A program made the translations under genes and the position numbers. 64,000 nt of DNA, taken from Hemerocallis citrina (taxonomy: Eukaryota > Streptophyta > Magnoliopsida > Asparagales > Asphodelaceae). The notes under the pieces are model-generated. The model was given only the letters and a program-made list of their open reading frames with translations. It did not search any database and had not been told where the DNA came from. Numbering within the stretch: position 1 is the first letter of the stretch; every line of letters begins with the position of its first letter. Of this stretch, positions 11,476 through 20,597 are shown in pieces. Where the stretch lies: the NCBI GenBank assembly GCA_017893485.1, contig JACEHZ010000372.1, forward strand, positions 1,792,001 through 1,856,000, in the 5' to 3' direction.

Positions 11476-12837
11476 TGGATGGTAAAGCCATTATTTATTT
11501 ATTTTGCTGATAATTCTTTTGTTAAATTGAATATAATAACAATAACTGTAAATGAAATTATAATAACTATCAATGGTCTTCGTGAATATTAACTATATCA
11601 AAATTTGGCCCAAGGATTTAATAATAACTTGTACAAGTTTATCCTATATATCAGAAGTGTCAGTTGGTCCTACTTCAATATTCATATCATACACAAATAA
11701 AATTTGAATAGAATGTCTCAGTAATTTTATTAATATAAAATATTTCTGTTTCACTCTCTCTGATTTTTGTTTCATCATTAATGAAACAGAAGTAAACACT
11801 CTACTAACAGTCTAATAAAATTTAGTTCAGGTTTACTAGAGTAAATCTGTGTACTAGGTTCAGAAATAAACAAATCATGTCAGAAACCGTTTCGTGAGAA
11901 CAAGATATTTTACCTTGTAAGTGTCTCAAACGCCACAGGAGAATTTGTGTCCACCTGTTCTGATCTTACTACAGAAGTAAAGATCAAAACCTGCAGAAAT
12001 GACAATCAAAGCATTAGTGTTTCTCACATTTCATACACAAGATGAAACTTAGAAATGACCAAATATCTTACAACGGAAAACCAACAAACCAATCAAAGTA
12101 AATATTTGTACTAAAACTACTAATTAACAATAAACTATGTCAGGATAAATTATCACTATTCATCAACTAAATGCGTGAAAATTTTCAGTAGACGACGTAT
12201 AATCAGAATCGGCCTAAGACAACTCGATGATGGACGATATGTAATAAACAGCAGTTTTAATGTCACCTAAAAATAAAGCCACAAACTTTAGTCATGGACA
12301 GTGATTCTAAGAAAAATTAGCACGAATATTGAGACAATCAGAATCTCTTACAGACAACTGAACAATAGACCGATATGTAATAAACAACAGATCAATATCA
12401 GCGAAGAGTAAAGGCATTAGCACTAAAATTGTGCAAAACTAGCACGAATATTGAGACAATCAGCACATTAAACTATCTCATATAGTTATATTACTAAAAA
12501 TCGCCAAGAAACAGAGATTCGGTTGAATCTTACGTCAAACTGACGTCAGCATCAGAGAATCTTCTAAAAATTCAAGAATCTCGCATCAAAAGATTAAAGA
12601 ACCTTCCAATATCTCAACTTATTTACCATCCTACGACCGTCTCCCTCATCTACACTCCAAAATCCAAACCCTAGACCACTCAAAACTCAAGAAAACCTCA
12701 AATCAACTCCAATCTTCACCGATCTAGAAGATTCCTATACGAACTTGCGATCTAGTACGACTACGGAAGAGATTCGAAGTGGAGAAGATTCGCACCTGCA
12801 AAAAGCAGAGTAACAGTAGATTCGAACCGATCGCCAT
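2793..12837 (-). CDS. GAUT: Galacturonosyltransferase (GT8, GAUT family), 5' eight exons
   Basis: Transfers galacturonic acid from UDP-GalA in pectin (homogalacturonan) synthesis in the Golgi, as known for the family. Inferred exons, all with GT...AG ends and matching phase: 12837-12796, 11990-11914, 11155-11101, 4851-4804, 4702-4580, 4361-4248, 4168-3831, 3738-2793. Together they encode 581 residues from an ATG followed by a hydrophobic signal-peptide-like start (MAIGSNLLLLCFLQVLIF). The last exon holds the GT8 core: EFKWLNSSYCPVL, NPKYLSLLNHIRFY, the DDD metal-binding motif in ILFLDDDVVVQKDL (about residue 497), NGAVETC and CGWAFGMN. It ends at HHWQGL before a GTAAGG donor. About 100 C-terminal residues (LPPGL, HxxGxxKPW) lie beyond the left edge. 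The GT8 exons are certain. The three N-terminal exons and exon 4851-4804 are inferred from splice phase only. No stop is seen, so it may be functional despite the 4.2-kb insertion in intron 3. Confidence 0.85.
5020..5674. other. GAUT intron 3, left of the retrotransposon
   Basis: AT-rich non-coding sequence. Minus-strand ORFs here lack family similarity and convincing splice ends. An alternative exon pair (5019-4974 joined to 4895-4804) is in phase but was not preferred, because exon 4851-4804 joins exon 3 directly and gives a length closer to GAUT proteins. Confidence 0.5.
5675..6723 (-). repeat. 3' LTR of the 5675-9859 element
   Basis: Pairs with 8304-9859. Without the hAT insertion it is about 700 bp. 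It contains GGTCGACCG-type motifs near 6509-6600, like the other copia LTRs here. On the minus strand it begins TGTTGGATTTATG at 6723, right after the purine tract AAGGTGGAGAT. Confidence 0.9.
5710..6043. mobile_element. hAT-type MITE, 334 bp
   Basis: Terminal inverted repeats CAGGGCCGGCCC...GGGCCGGCCCTG with an 8-bp target duplication GTCTTTAA (5702-5709) / GTCTTTGA (6044-6051, one mismatch). The partner LTR has one uninterrupted copy of the site near 8330-8340, a true empty site. Inside is a direct duplication of a segment starting GGGGGCCCCCGTTTTCAGA (about 5776 and 5881). No transposase. Confidence 0.92.
6879..8254 (-). pseudogene. Copia gag-protease, broken
   Basis: Starts MADQKTKIKQFDGKINFNLW at 8254. 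Stops interrupt the frame near 8062-8064 and 7990-8010, and a frameshift lies near 7541. It carries the zinc knuckle CHYCRGAEHYKRDC near 7545-7590 and the protease motif WYLDSGSSSHI near 7390-7425 with the DSG active site intact. It ends by readthrough into the 3' untranslated region. It is the sister of the gag at 27-1284 and shares NLISLGTLDARGCRY-type protease residues. Not functional as it stands. Confidence 0.85.
8290..8301 (-). other. Primer-binding site, initiator tRNA-Met type
   Basis: On the minus strand TGGTATCAGAGC lies 2 bp after the 5' LTR end. This is the usual plant site complementary to the 3' end of initiator tRNA-Met, and it fixes the orientation of the element. Confidence 0.92.
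8304..9859 (-). repeat. 5' LTR of the 5675-9859 element
   Basis: About 710 bp of LTR split by the 836-bp insertion at 8870-9705. Ends TGTTAGGAATT at 8304 and AACCCAACA at 9859. Close to the partner LTR at 5675-6723. GGTCGACCG-type motifs are at about 8799-8825 and 9707-9738. Confidence 0.9.
8870..9705. mobile_element. MULE-like non-autonomous element, 836 bp
   Basis: Lies inside the 5' LTR between GAAGGTCGAC (8860-8869) and GACGGTCGAC (9706-9715), a 10-bp target duplication with one mismatch. Ends are TAGAAAGCACTGATAC and, reversed, TATGAAGCACGGATAC. Both ends are rich in CGTACCGGATACGTATCC-type motifs, while the middle is AT-rich and has no coding frame. A 9-10 bp duplication is typical of Mutator-like elements, but the terminal repeats are short for that superfamily, so the class is tentative. 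Confidence 0.65.
9872..10100. mobile_element. MITE-like inverted repeat
   Basis: The segment starting ACTAGTATTTAGCAAGTGCG at 9872 is repeated inverted at about 10067-10100 (ACTAGTAGTTTACACGTGCG when reversed). No clear target duplication. It lies directly after the copia element in GAUT intron 3. Confidence 0.55.
9912..10319. repeat. Foldback repeat, about 400 bp, overlapping the previous one
   Basis: TCTCTAATATTATAATGGGA at about 9913 is inverted at about 10296-10317, followed inward by matching GTCATTTGTAAATG / CATTTGTAAATC blocks. The interior has repeated GCACGTG-containing strings (10130-10260). Probably two related MITEs nested or merged. Exact ends are not resolved. Confidence 0.5.
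10320..11100. other. Rest of GAUT intron 3
   Basis: AT-rich sequence with no recognised coding exon, RNA gene or element. Confidence 0.5.
11156..11913. other. GAUT intron 2
   Basis: AT-rich intron between inferred exons 3 and 2. Apart from the poly-G run at 11445-11474 nothing is recognised. Confidence 0.5.
11445..11474 (+). repeat. Poly-G tract, 30 bases
   Basis: Thirty uninterrupted G inside intron 2 of the GAUT gene, preceded by AT-rich sequence. True length may differ, since such tracts are hard to sequence. Confidence 0.85.
11991..12795. other. GAUT intron 1
   Basis: Intron between inferred exons 1 and 2. No other feature recognised. Confidence 0.5.
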
Positions 12838-12954
12838 TAACGAGATCGACGAAGAAGAAGCAGAAGAGGAAGCGATCACTGGTTTTCTTTTTTTTATTAT
12901 TTTTGATTTTGAATTTTTTTTTGAATTTTAATTTTTTATAATTCGAGAAAGAGA

Positions 12955-13055
12955 GGGAATATTAGGGGGGGAAAGCTGGAATTTATAGGAGGAGCTCTGA
13001 GTTTGTTACGGTGGGGCCCAGCTGTACTCGGATTGGACGACGGTGATTGGTTGGA
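12955..13055 (-). promoter_or_regulatory. Probable GAUT core promoter
   Basis: On the minus strand a TATAAA lies at 12987-12982 and two CCAAT motifs at about 13050-13046 and 13036-13032, upstream of the inferred start codon at 12837. The promoter lies inside the duplicated block, so it also occurs in copy B (TATA at about 39560-39555), where no GAUT exon follows. Inferred from motifs only. Confidence 0.5.
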
Positions 13056-13429
13056 GTTGCTGAAGAGCGATCGGGCCGTTCGTTTGGAATCTTTTTAATT
13101 CGGGTTTTGGAATACGTGTAGTTGATGGGGGAATTTTAAATGAATTTTACAAGTCATTTGCGCGCCTTGAAAAATAGGGGGAATGTTGAGTATGAAATTG
13201 AGATGGTGCGCATCTTAAAGCAATGACTACATGTTAATCTTGATGGGTCAAGTACTTGTAGAGCAATGCATATGGTAACGTTTTTTATTTTCTTTTTATC
13301 GTATGGTTATTGCAATGTGTACTTTATTATATCAGCTATTTTTATTTATTTATTTATTGATATACTAATCTGATTTAGACAAATCATATATTTTAGTTGT
13401 TTTGTGAATTACATGGTCATCAGACAACT
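13056..13429. other. Spacer between GAUT promoter and cis-prenyltransferase 3' end
   Basis: AT-rich, no feature recognised. Copy B lacks about 100 bp of it near 13290-13400. Confidence 0.5.
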
Positions 13430-14254
13430 TCATGTTTCTTTTTTAATTTTCTCAAAATATGCGTAATTTCTTTGATACTCTATGACAGCCCAAACCATGT
13501 CCATAAATGAGATCTCCGGCCATAGACAGTATGGTGCATACAGTAAGCTGCGGCTCGTCTGCCACAACACATAATTGCTCAGCCTCGTCTCGCCAGATGT
13601 TCGTATCAGAATATCAGGGTCCGGATACCCCGAAAAATGCATATGCTCCTCCAAATCCTCCAAAGAAATTGAACCATAACCATCGTCTATTGCACCAACT
13701 CGTGCCAATTTATCTCGACAGCAGCCCTGAACTCCGTGCACGATCTCATCTGTAGAAGAGTAGGCTAAACAGATCAACAACACAATCTTGGTGTTCTTAG
13801 CTGTCGCAGCCACGCATCTTCTAACTGTTTCCCTAGTTGATTCGTCGACTAAGTCCATGTTTCCTAAGAATTGGACTCTGACACCGAGACTGTTGAACGT
13901 GGTTCCGTCTTGGATCATGGCATTGATGTTGTCTTTGATTTGGTTCATTATGATATGAACCTCGGATGGCTTTCGTTTGAAGTTGTCGATGCTGAAGGCA
14001 TAGACGGAGACATAATGGATGCCCATCTCATAGCAGTAGCGTAAAATGTTCATGATGCTGATGAAGCCAGCGCGGTGGAACTCACTCTCTTGTAGCTTCA
14101 TCTTCCTACCATAGCGACGATTTCCGTCAGGGATGAAGGAAAGGTGGCGAGGTATCGGACCGAATGACAGAGCTTGGAATAGCAGTACCCGAAAGATGCT
14201 GCAGATGCCATCGAAGAAATTTGTTGGAATAAGTTTGTTGAATTTCTTATCCAT
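13430..14254 (-). CDS. cis-Prenyltransferase 1, copy A
   Basis: Adds isopentenyl diphosphate units in cis to an allylic primer to make polyprenyl (dolichol-type) diphosphates, usually at the ER. The 274-residue single coding exon has the whole family: FIPDGNRRYGRK (residues 40-51, catalytic Asp 43), SVYAFSIDNFKR, LGVRVQFLGN, and DILIRTSGETRLSNYVLWQ near 215. The start at MDKK is supported by an in-frame TGA 12 nt upstream, and a splice acceptor (TGTGCAG) just before suggests an intron in the 5' UTR. Pro replaces the usual Met or Leu before the catalytic Asp. The C-terminus lacks the RxG motif, so, as for other eukaryotic enzymes of this class, it probably needs an NgBR/Lew1-type partner (inference). 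The chain length made cannot be read from the sequence. Confidence 0.92.
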   Translation of the reverse strand: MDKKFNKLIPTNFFDGICSIFRVLLFQALSFGPIPRHLSFIPDGNRRYGRKMKLQESEFHRAGFISIMNILRYCYEMGIHYVSVYAFSIDNFKRKPSEVHIIMNQIKDNINAMIQDGTTFNSLGVRVQFLGNMDLVDESTRETVRRCVAATAKNTKIVLLICLAYSSTDEIVHGVQGCCRDKLARVGAIDDGYGSISLEDLEEHMHFSGYPDPDILIRTSGETRLSNYVLWQTSRSLLYAPYCLWPEISFMDMVWAVIEYQRNYAYFEKIKKET

Positions 14255-14685
14255 CCTTCTGTATCACCTGCACAGTAATCTCCAACTTTAAGTTTTTTTT
14301 TATACAATTTCTTTGAACATGTAATGTTTTCGAATGAAGTTTTAAAAGAGAGAGATCGAGGTAGTACCTAGTGATAAGGGAGAATAGAATGCTCGATAGC
14401 AAGTATTATGTGTCGATCGATATCAAGATTTTATAGAAGAGATTGAAAATATTTTCAATGAGAGAAAATTAATTAATCAAGTTAGTAGTAGTAGTATTGT
14501 TCCAAAGGGATGGGGAGGTGTCATTTCAGAAGCATGAGCGTAAAGTGTTGAAACCGGTTATGACAATGTTTGTAGTGTGAGTTCTGTTGAACAAATTGTT
14601 TGTTATGGTATCAACACGAGGAGGACACTTTAATGAATATCTTGAAACTTGAAAGCATATCTGAAAACATTTATTATTTGTGTGC
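14255..14685. other. Upstream region of cis-prenyltransferase 1
   Basis: Contains the 5' UTR splice acceptor at about 14268 and presumably the first non-coding exon and promoter. No further feature recognised. Confidence 0.45.
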
Positions 14686-15885
14686 TGGTTAGGAATTTCG
14701 TGCTGAGTTTATGCAACACGATCACCACAAACCACCAAACAAAATAATAGATCAAACTAAACACACAATTTCGTTCCGGTTGGGGCGAACCCTAATCTGG
14801 GAGGGAAATAACCGAGATGATATTCAACCAGAGAAAGATATAAGAGTTTATAACCACTCTCACCAAGAACTTTTCTATCCCTCAAGTCTCACAAGAAGAT
14901 ACTTGTTGTTTATAATAGGAAAACCTCTCAAACTCTCTTCTTAACTCTCACAGGAAGTGGGAAATCATGGGCCTGGCCTTTCGCACCTACGCAATCCCGA
15001 GCTGCATCGACGACCTGTGGGGGGAGTGGAGAACAAGACACATCAAACTAGAACATAGGGGTTTATGGGATAGTACGGTTGGGGTCATTGTGTGGAGTCT
15101 ATGGCTAGATAGAAATGATTTATGCTTCCGTAATTATAGATGCTCTTTTCAAATATTTATTCATAAATTGCTAGCTCTAACAAAGGCTTGGACAGGTCAA
15201 GCAGGGGCATGGAAGAAACCGAGGCTGGACGAAGCACAGTAGCTGATGATGGAGGGTGGAGGGGAGGATAGGTGCTCTTTGTGGGTAAAGGCATGCAGGG
15301 CGAGACACTTATCCTGGGAGATCTTTATGGAATCACTGATGTAATTTTTAGTTTTTTTTTGGCTCGATCTTTTGTATTAGAATGAGTAGGTTATTTTGTA
15401 TTGATGGACACTTTCTGTTTCGTTAATTGATCATTAATGAAACCAGTGGCATAGCCACCTTATTTTCAAAAAAAAACTCTCACAGGAAGTCAATACAATA
15501 ATATATGGAGATCTAGATAAACGCTAGTTTGATATCCTGCTACAATAATTATCCGATGTATCCTAAAGAAATAACCATACGTTGAGGGCCGTATAATCTA
15601 ACTTGGAGAAAGAAAAAACCGGTGCAATCAGATCCCAAGACCCAACCCATTTCTGCGGTCCGCTGCTACATTGCTGTCGATTGCTATAAAATGCAGTCGA
15701 CTGCTTTGGTCACCAACCGAAATAGAGAGCAAGCAGTTGGGCAGCAGTCGATTGACAGCCCGACTGACAGCCCAACTGCTGCTACTGCTGCTGCTGTTGC
15801 TACTGTTCGCTATTCTTCTTCCAACATCCACTGCAAAAGCTCTTCATCTTCACATTGAATAGAGAATGCAAGAAATAAACCCAAC
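14686..15885 (-). repeat. Degenerate solo LTR, copia-like, interrupted by a LINE
   Basis: Shows the copia LTR pattern seen at 5675 and 8304: a GGTTAGGAATTTCG start, then ACACAAACCACCAA-like, CGGTTGGGG and CTCTCACCAAGAA-like blocks, then an AAATAAACCCAACC end. Between about 15655 and 15770 it has repeated CAGTCGATTG / GCAGTCGACTGC motifs, comparable with GGTCGACCG in the other LTRs. Ends are not clean and no clear target duplication was found. Copy B has the same LTR (41150-41808) without the LINE. Confidence 0.6.
14959..15474 (+). mobile_element. 5'-truncated LINE insertion
   Basis: About 516 bp ending in an A-run and flanked by a 16-bp target duplication AACTCTCACAGGAAGT (14943-14958, 15475-15490). 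Copy B has a single uninterrupted site near 41406. It encodes the tail of a plant LINE ORF2 (IVWSLWLDRNDLCFRN about 15088-15135). A long target duplication plus poly-A is the mark of target-primed retrotransposition. It arose after the segmental duplication. Confidence 0.9.
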
Positions 15886-16613
15886 CGGTTTCCAGAGATT
15901 CCTGTATCTGCGTTGTTTTTTTTAGAGATTCCTGAAATGTCAAATAGTTTCGGCATTCAGTCATATCATATTACTCAACCTTGAAACTGAAATGGTGATA
16001 TATGGTAATTGAGCTGAAAACTCTATGGATGTTCGTCATCACATCGAGATAGTGCACATCATACAGCAAGCCTTTCCCCATCCCGTATGTCAAAACTTCT
16101 CTTCAGAAAATGAGAAGCAATTTATTTCTTGAATTTTGTGTTGATAATAATACTATTGTATCGTCGTCGATAATATAAAAAAAACTCTTAAAAAAAACTT
16201 ACGAACGTCTCAAAATCTTCGGGTATGTCAAAACTTCTCTTGAGAAAATGAGAAGCTATCTATCGACAGCATGAAAAGACTATAGTTCAAACTAGTTCTC
16301 TCAGTCTCAGATTACTAAACAACAAGGAGTGCTTATTCGGCTACCTCCTTAAACAAAAACCTTGAACTTCAACAAAACCCCCCCCTTTTTTTTTCTTTCA
16401 AGAATTTTGTAACAAATAGAGCTGTGTGATAGCTTTCTATCTTGTACAAAGATTTAAATGGATTTAATTTTCACTACCAATCAATATATAGAATTAAGCA
16501 ATTATTATAAGGTAGAAAATCTTCAACTTTTCTTTGAGACTCTGATTGCACTTGCTTATCAACTTAGTACATTGATTGAATCTACAACCAACACTTGTGA
16601 TTAATTCGCAGTA
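15886..16613. other. Spacer 3' of cis-prenyltransferase 2
   Basis: AT-rich. A short repeat TATGTCAAAACTTCTCTT occurs twice (about 16085 and 16224). No gene recognised. Confidence 0.5.
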
Positions 16614-17438
16614 TCATTCTTGTTTCTTAAGTTTTTCAAAATATACATGCTTCCTTTGATACTCAATGACAACCCAAATTAGGTGCCACAGTGAGATGTC
16701 AGGCCAAAGACAGCGAACCGCATAGAGTAGACTGCGGTTGGTCTGCCACAATACATAATTGCTCAGCCTCATCTCGCCAGAAGTTCTTATCAGAATATCG
16801 GGTTCTGGGTAACCCGCAAAGTACATATGTCCCTCCAACTCCTCCAATGAAATCGAACAAGAACCACCTTTTGCTTCAGCAACTTCAGTCCATTTCTGTT
16901 GGCACGAACTCTGAACTCCGTGTGCAATCTCATCAGTCGAAGTGTAGGCCAAGCAGACTAACAACACAATCTTGGTGTTCTTTGCTGTTGCAGCCATGGC
17001 TCTTTTCACAGTTTCCCTTACCGACTCGTCCAACAAGTCCAAATTCCCTAGGAATTTGACTCTGACACCGAGACTACTTAAAGTGTTTTCGCCTTGGATC
17101 ATGGTGTCCGTGTTCTCTTGGATCAGGTTCATTATGAATTGGATCTCAGTTGGATTTCGTTTGAAGTTGTCGATGCTGAAAGCATAGACCGACACGTATT
17201 GGATTCCCATCTCATAGCAGTACCTGAGGATTGACATAAGCCTGAAGAAACCCATGCGGTGGGATTCACTTTCATGTAGCTTCATTTTCCTGCCATAGCG
17301 ACGATTCCCATCAGGGATGAAGGAAATGTGGAGGGGTATCGGGCCAAATGCTAGAGCTTGGAATAGAAACCCCCGGAGGATGGTACCGGCATTTTCAAAG
17401 AAATCTATTGGAATAATTTGGTTAATTTTCTTATCCAT
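16614..17438 (-). CDS. cis-Prenyltransferase 2, copy A
   Basis: Tandem paralogue of the gene at 13430, 274 residues from MDKK. The frame stays open 15 codons further (to 17483), but the sequence just upstream of MDKK matches the 5' UTR splice acceptor of paralogue 1 (GCGCAG then GTGCAGCAAAGG), so the upstream part is judged intron and leader. Motifs: FIPDGNRRYGRK, SVYAFSIDNFKR, LGVRVKFLGNLDLL, DILIRTSGEMRLSNYVLWQ. The copy B protein has SGETRLSN at the last motif, so the Met here is a private change next to the invariant SGE. The paralogues clearly diverged before the segmental duplication. Likely functional as far as the reading frame shows. Confidence 0.92.
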   Translation of the reverse strand: MDKKINQIIPIDFFENAGTILRGFLFQALAFGPIPLHISFIPDGNRRYGRKMKLHESESHRMGFFRLMSILRYCYEMGIQYVSVYAFSIDNFKRNPTEIQFIMNLIQENTDTMIQGENTLSSLGVRVKFLGNLDLLDESVRETVKRAMAATAKNTKIVLLVCLAYTSTDEIAHGVQSSCQQKWTEVAEAKGGSCSISLEELEGHMYFAGYPEPDILIRTSGEMRLSNYVLWQTNRSLLYAVRCLWPDISLWHLIWVVIEYQRKHVYFEKLKKQE

Positions 17439-18764
17439 CCTTTGCTGCACCTGCGCGATAAAAGCTCCATAAGTTTCATACAATCATCAACATCGAAGAA
17501 TTTTACTATGTTGCAAAAGATTGTGAAAGTGATAATTACTATGTTGCAAAAGATTGTGAAAGTGATAAGAGGTTGCAGGTTCAAGGCTGCAAGAGAGAGA
17601 GGGAAAGAGTACCTGGTGTGCGAGCTTTTAATGGTCGTGATGAGAAGCTAAGCTCCGATAGCAACAAGCATAATATGCTTGGTGTGTGTTGCTCTTTTAT
17701 CGCAAAGGGATGAAATCAGTCTGGATTTATAATCCAAAGGCACAGGGGGTGTCATTTCATTAGCATGAGCGTAAATTGCTGAAGCCGACACAGACAATGT
17801 TTGTTGTGTGAGTTGTATAGGCATAGACATGGATACAAAAGACTACGTTTAATTCTTGCTTCAGTTCAGAATAGCTACCAATATCTCACACTTTTGATGA
17901 AATACAACCTATAGCAAATCAAGTCACAATTCAGGAAGCTTAATAGTACGGTTTAGATCCAGACTGAGATTTTGAAGAATTCCGTATGTTCCCTTTGTTA
18001 TTGCTATGATTCAGTGCACCCAGAACAGAAAAGGATGGACTTAAAAAGACAAGAATTGAAATTTCATTTCAGGTTCCGCGGTAAAATGACAAAGTTTGAC
18101 AATCAAATTCATTTTCAGATCTGTAATGTTTTGCGGCTTTTGCCACTGCAATCAAGTTCACCTTCGTCTTGTCTACAATGCAGTAAAGAATAGGCATAGA
18201 AAACCCAGTTTAGCATCAGAATAAACTGTGGAAGTCACAGAGAACAACCATGAATTGGTGTATCTCAAGTGTGATTGGTCTGACAATTTCCAAACACAAG
18301 ACTTCATACAGATATGCAGTTTGTGAGTAATAAGAAACGGATACCAGAAATAGAAATAAGCAGCAACAAAGCACCCACCCACTTGTTTTCTCAACATTAG
18401 TTAATCACAGAACTGCTTATAACTCAGAATTCCCTGGTATTAACATAACCTATCATAGGGTTGAAACAACCAATTAATTACACATGAGGACATAAGTGTC
18501 TGTCTAACCGCTATGTGCACAAAGATCGGTGCAAGGTTTACAACTGATAACTATCTATACATAGAGATACTGTTTTTTGTCAACCCCCCACATCTTTGGA
18601 TTGGCGATTATTCTCAACAGGGTTCTTCCAATAGTTCCCCCACAGAACTTCCATGTTTTGATATAACGACAAAACCCCTAAACTTTTATAAATTAACACC
18701 TCCTAAAAGACTATAACATACATTCTGTGGAAGTAATATTTCGATATAAATCACTTTCTAACGT
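17439..18764. other. Upstream region of cis-prenyltransferase 2 and 3' flank of the kinase remnant
   Basis: Holds a 5' UTR acceptor next to the gene. Copy A has a short tandem duplication (a unit of about 34 bp around TACTATGTTGCAAAAGATTG, 17503-17565) that is single in copy B. The rest has no recognised coding. Confidence 0.5.
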
Positions 18765-20597
18765 TTATACGCACTTTCTACCTCTGCGTCGTTCGGAGTG
18801 GGCTCCAGGGGTTTGGACTGAAGGAGAGGATGATGGTGAAGGGGAGCTGTTGATCTTGGATTCAGGTTCGGAGATGTAAGGCTGAGATGCTACGTGGTTG
18901 AGCCCGACAACCACATCGGCGATGATTGGCCTCACATGAGGTTGGTCCTGGAGGCACATTGAGGTGATGACCACCAGTTGATAGAAAGCACGAGACGGGA
19001 AGCGACCTTGCAGCAATGGATCTGCCAGTAGCAAGAACTTCCTGCGGTCGCCGAGGAATGGGCGAGCCTGGAAAAGAAAATCACAGATTTGATAAGACCA
19101 ATAAAAAGATGACCACAGAATCAGATGAAAATGAATAATCACAGATTTGCGAGCACCAGTTATAAAGATGGATACAGAATGGGGAAAATATCATAGAGGG
19201 AAAGTCGGAGAAGAACAAAGGAGAAAAAAGAATAGGGGAGCGGGAATATATGTAGAAGTTTACTCAACTCTTATGGTAAGAATTGGAAAGATGTAATCAT
19301 ATTAGAGTAATGTATAAGATATATCTACAATCATGTTCTAACAAGTTCAGACGGCACAAAATTTCACAGAAATATGTAGGAAGGTTGAGATTGACAGAAC
19401 TTGCAAGGAAGGGTTAATTGAATAACGGCATGCTAATTTTGATAATTAGATACTACAATCTTGTGATGAAGATAAAGAATTACAGTTCTTTTCTCAAATG
19501 ACATTCTTGAATTATTAGCATGAAAAAACAACTTGGTAAAATACGAAACAAGTAATACTGTAATAGTTTAAAGGGCTAGCCAAGTGAAAATTGTAAAATA
19601 AGTATGGGAATCACATAATATTTCTTGAGAGGCAACTTAAGAGCACCTTACCTAAATGCCTAGCCAAGTGAAAATTGTAAAATAAGTATGGGAATCACAT
19701 AATATTTCTTGAGAGGCAACTTAAGAGCACCTTACCTAAATGCCTCTATAGCCATAGTCATGAGCCAGTTATATGATCCTTATTCTTCCACTTGGCTTTT
19801 TAGAGGGTTATCGACTTAGTCGCCCTATCAATACCCATACATATATTAACACACATTTCAGCTTCATTTTGACCTAATCGCCCATACGAAACCTATCACT
19901 CATCCTAATTGTTGCACATATTCCACATATTGGTCTCTATGACTCTTTGTCTAGCATTTGCAAACCTGCTCCAGTGATTTCCTTACTTTAATTAAAGCAA
20001 TCACATAAATGAACTTTCTCTTTTTCTATCTAATCTATTACCACCACTCATCCAACTTCTCTTTCTTCCTCCCCATCAGACCAACTCTCTAGCTATACAA
20101 ATAAATATATGTTGGTTGTGCATAATGTTGTATCGTGCATTTGACTGCAAGTGAGTGTGCACACATAACAGTGAAATTGAAATGACAGTAATAACAGTGG
20201 CTTACCCATGATAACAGTTTCTGTTCTGATCTTATCTTCGCCGAGTCAAATGCTCTCCTACCAGTTAACAGCTCCAATAGCAGGACACCAAAACTATAAA
20301 CATCCGACTTGGTGGTAAGCTTACCACTCAGAGCGTAATCTGGAGCACAGTATCCATACGTTCCCATCACCCTAGTTGAAACATGGGTATTGTCTCCAAC
20401 AGGTGCAAGTTTAGCAAGTCCAAAATCGGAGAGCTTGGGGTTGAAGTCATCATCGAGTAAAATATTTGCCGCTTTCATGTCACGGTATATGACAGGAGGG
20501 TTTGCTTCATCGTGCAGATATTCAAGTCCTTTGGCAGCCCCAACAGCGATCTTAATTCGAGTATTCCACTCGAGTGGTTTTTTTCCAGGAGGTAAAT
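18765..20597 (-). pseudogene. Receptor-like cytoplasmic kinase (RLCK-VII/PBL type), C-terminal exons, copy A
   Basis: Two exons in phase: 20597-20206 (subdomains VIb-X) and 19067-18765 (subdomain XI and tail, stop at the left end). Motifs: [13 protein letters not shown] with catalytic Asp, [46 protein letters not shown], then ARPFLGDRRKF, ADPLLQGRFP, CLQDQPHVRPIIADVV. The tail is Ser-rich (residues SSPSPSSSPS). The APE motif reads APD. The N-lobe exons (glycine loop, VAVK lysine) are not found upstream before the gypsy element at 21329 or after it to 31 kb, so this is a truncated kinase and cannot work alone. What remains is open and spliceable. Confidence 0.8.
19576..19743 (+). repeat. 84-bp direct tandem repeat (two units)
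   Basis: Units 19576-19659 and 19660-19743 are essentially identical and lie in the intron of the kinase remnant. The same pair occurs in copy B (45464-45631), so it predates the segmental duplication. Confidence 0.9.

Noticed and set aside
17439..17483. N-terminal extension of cis-prenyltransferase 2 (MYETYGAFIAQVQQR)
   Set aside because: The region aligns with a 5' UTR splice acceptor of paralogue 1, which has an in-frame stop there; MDKK is the conserved start.
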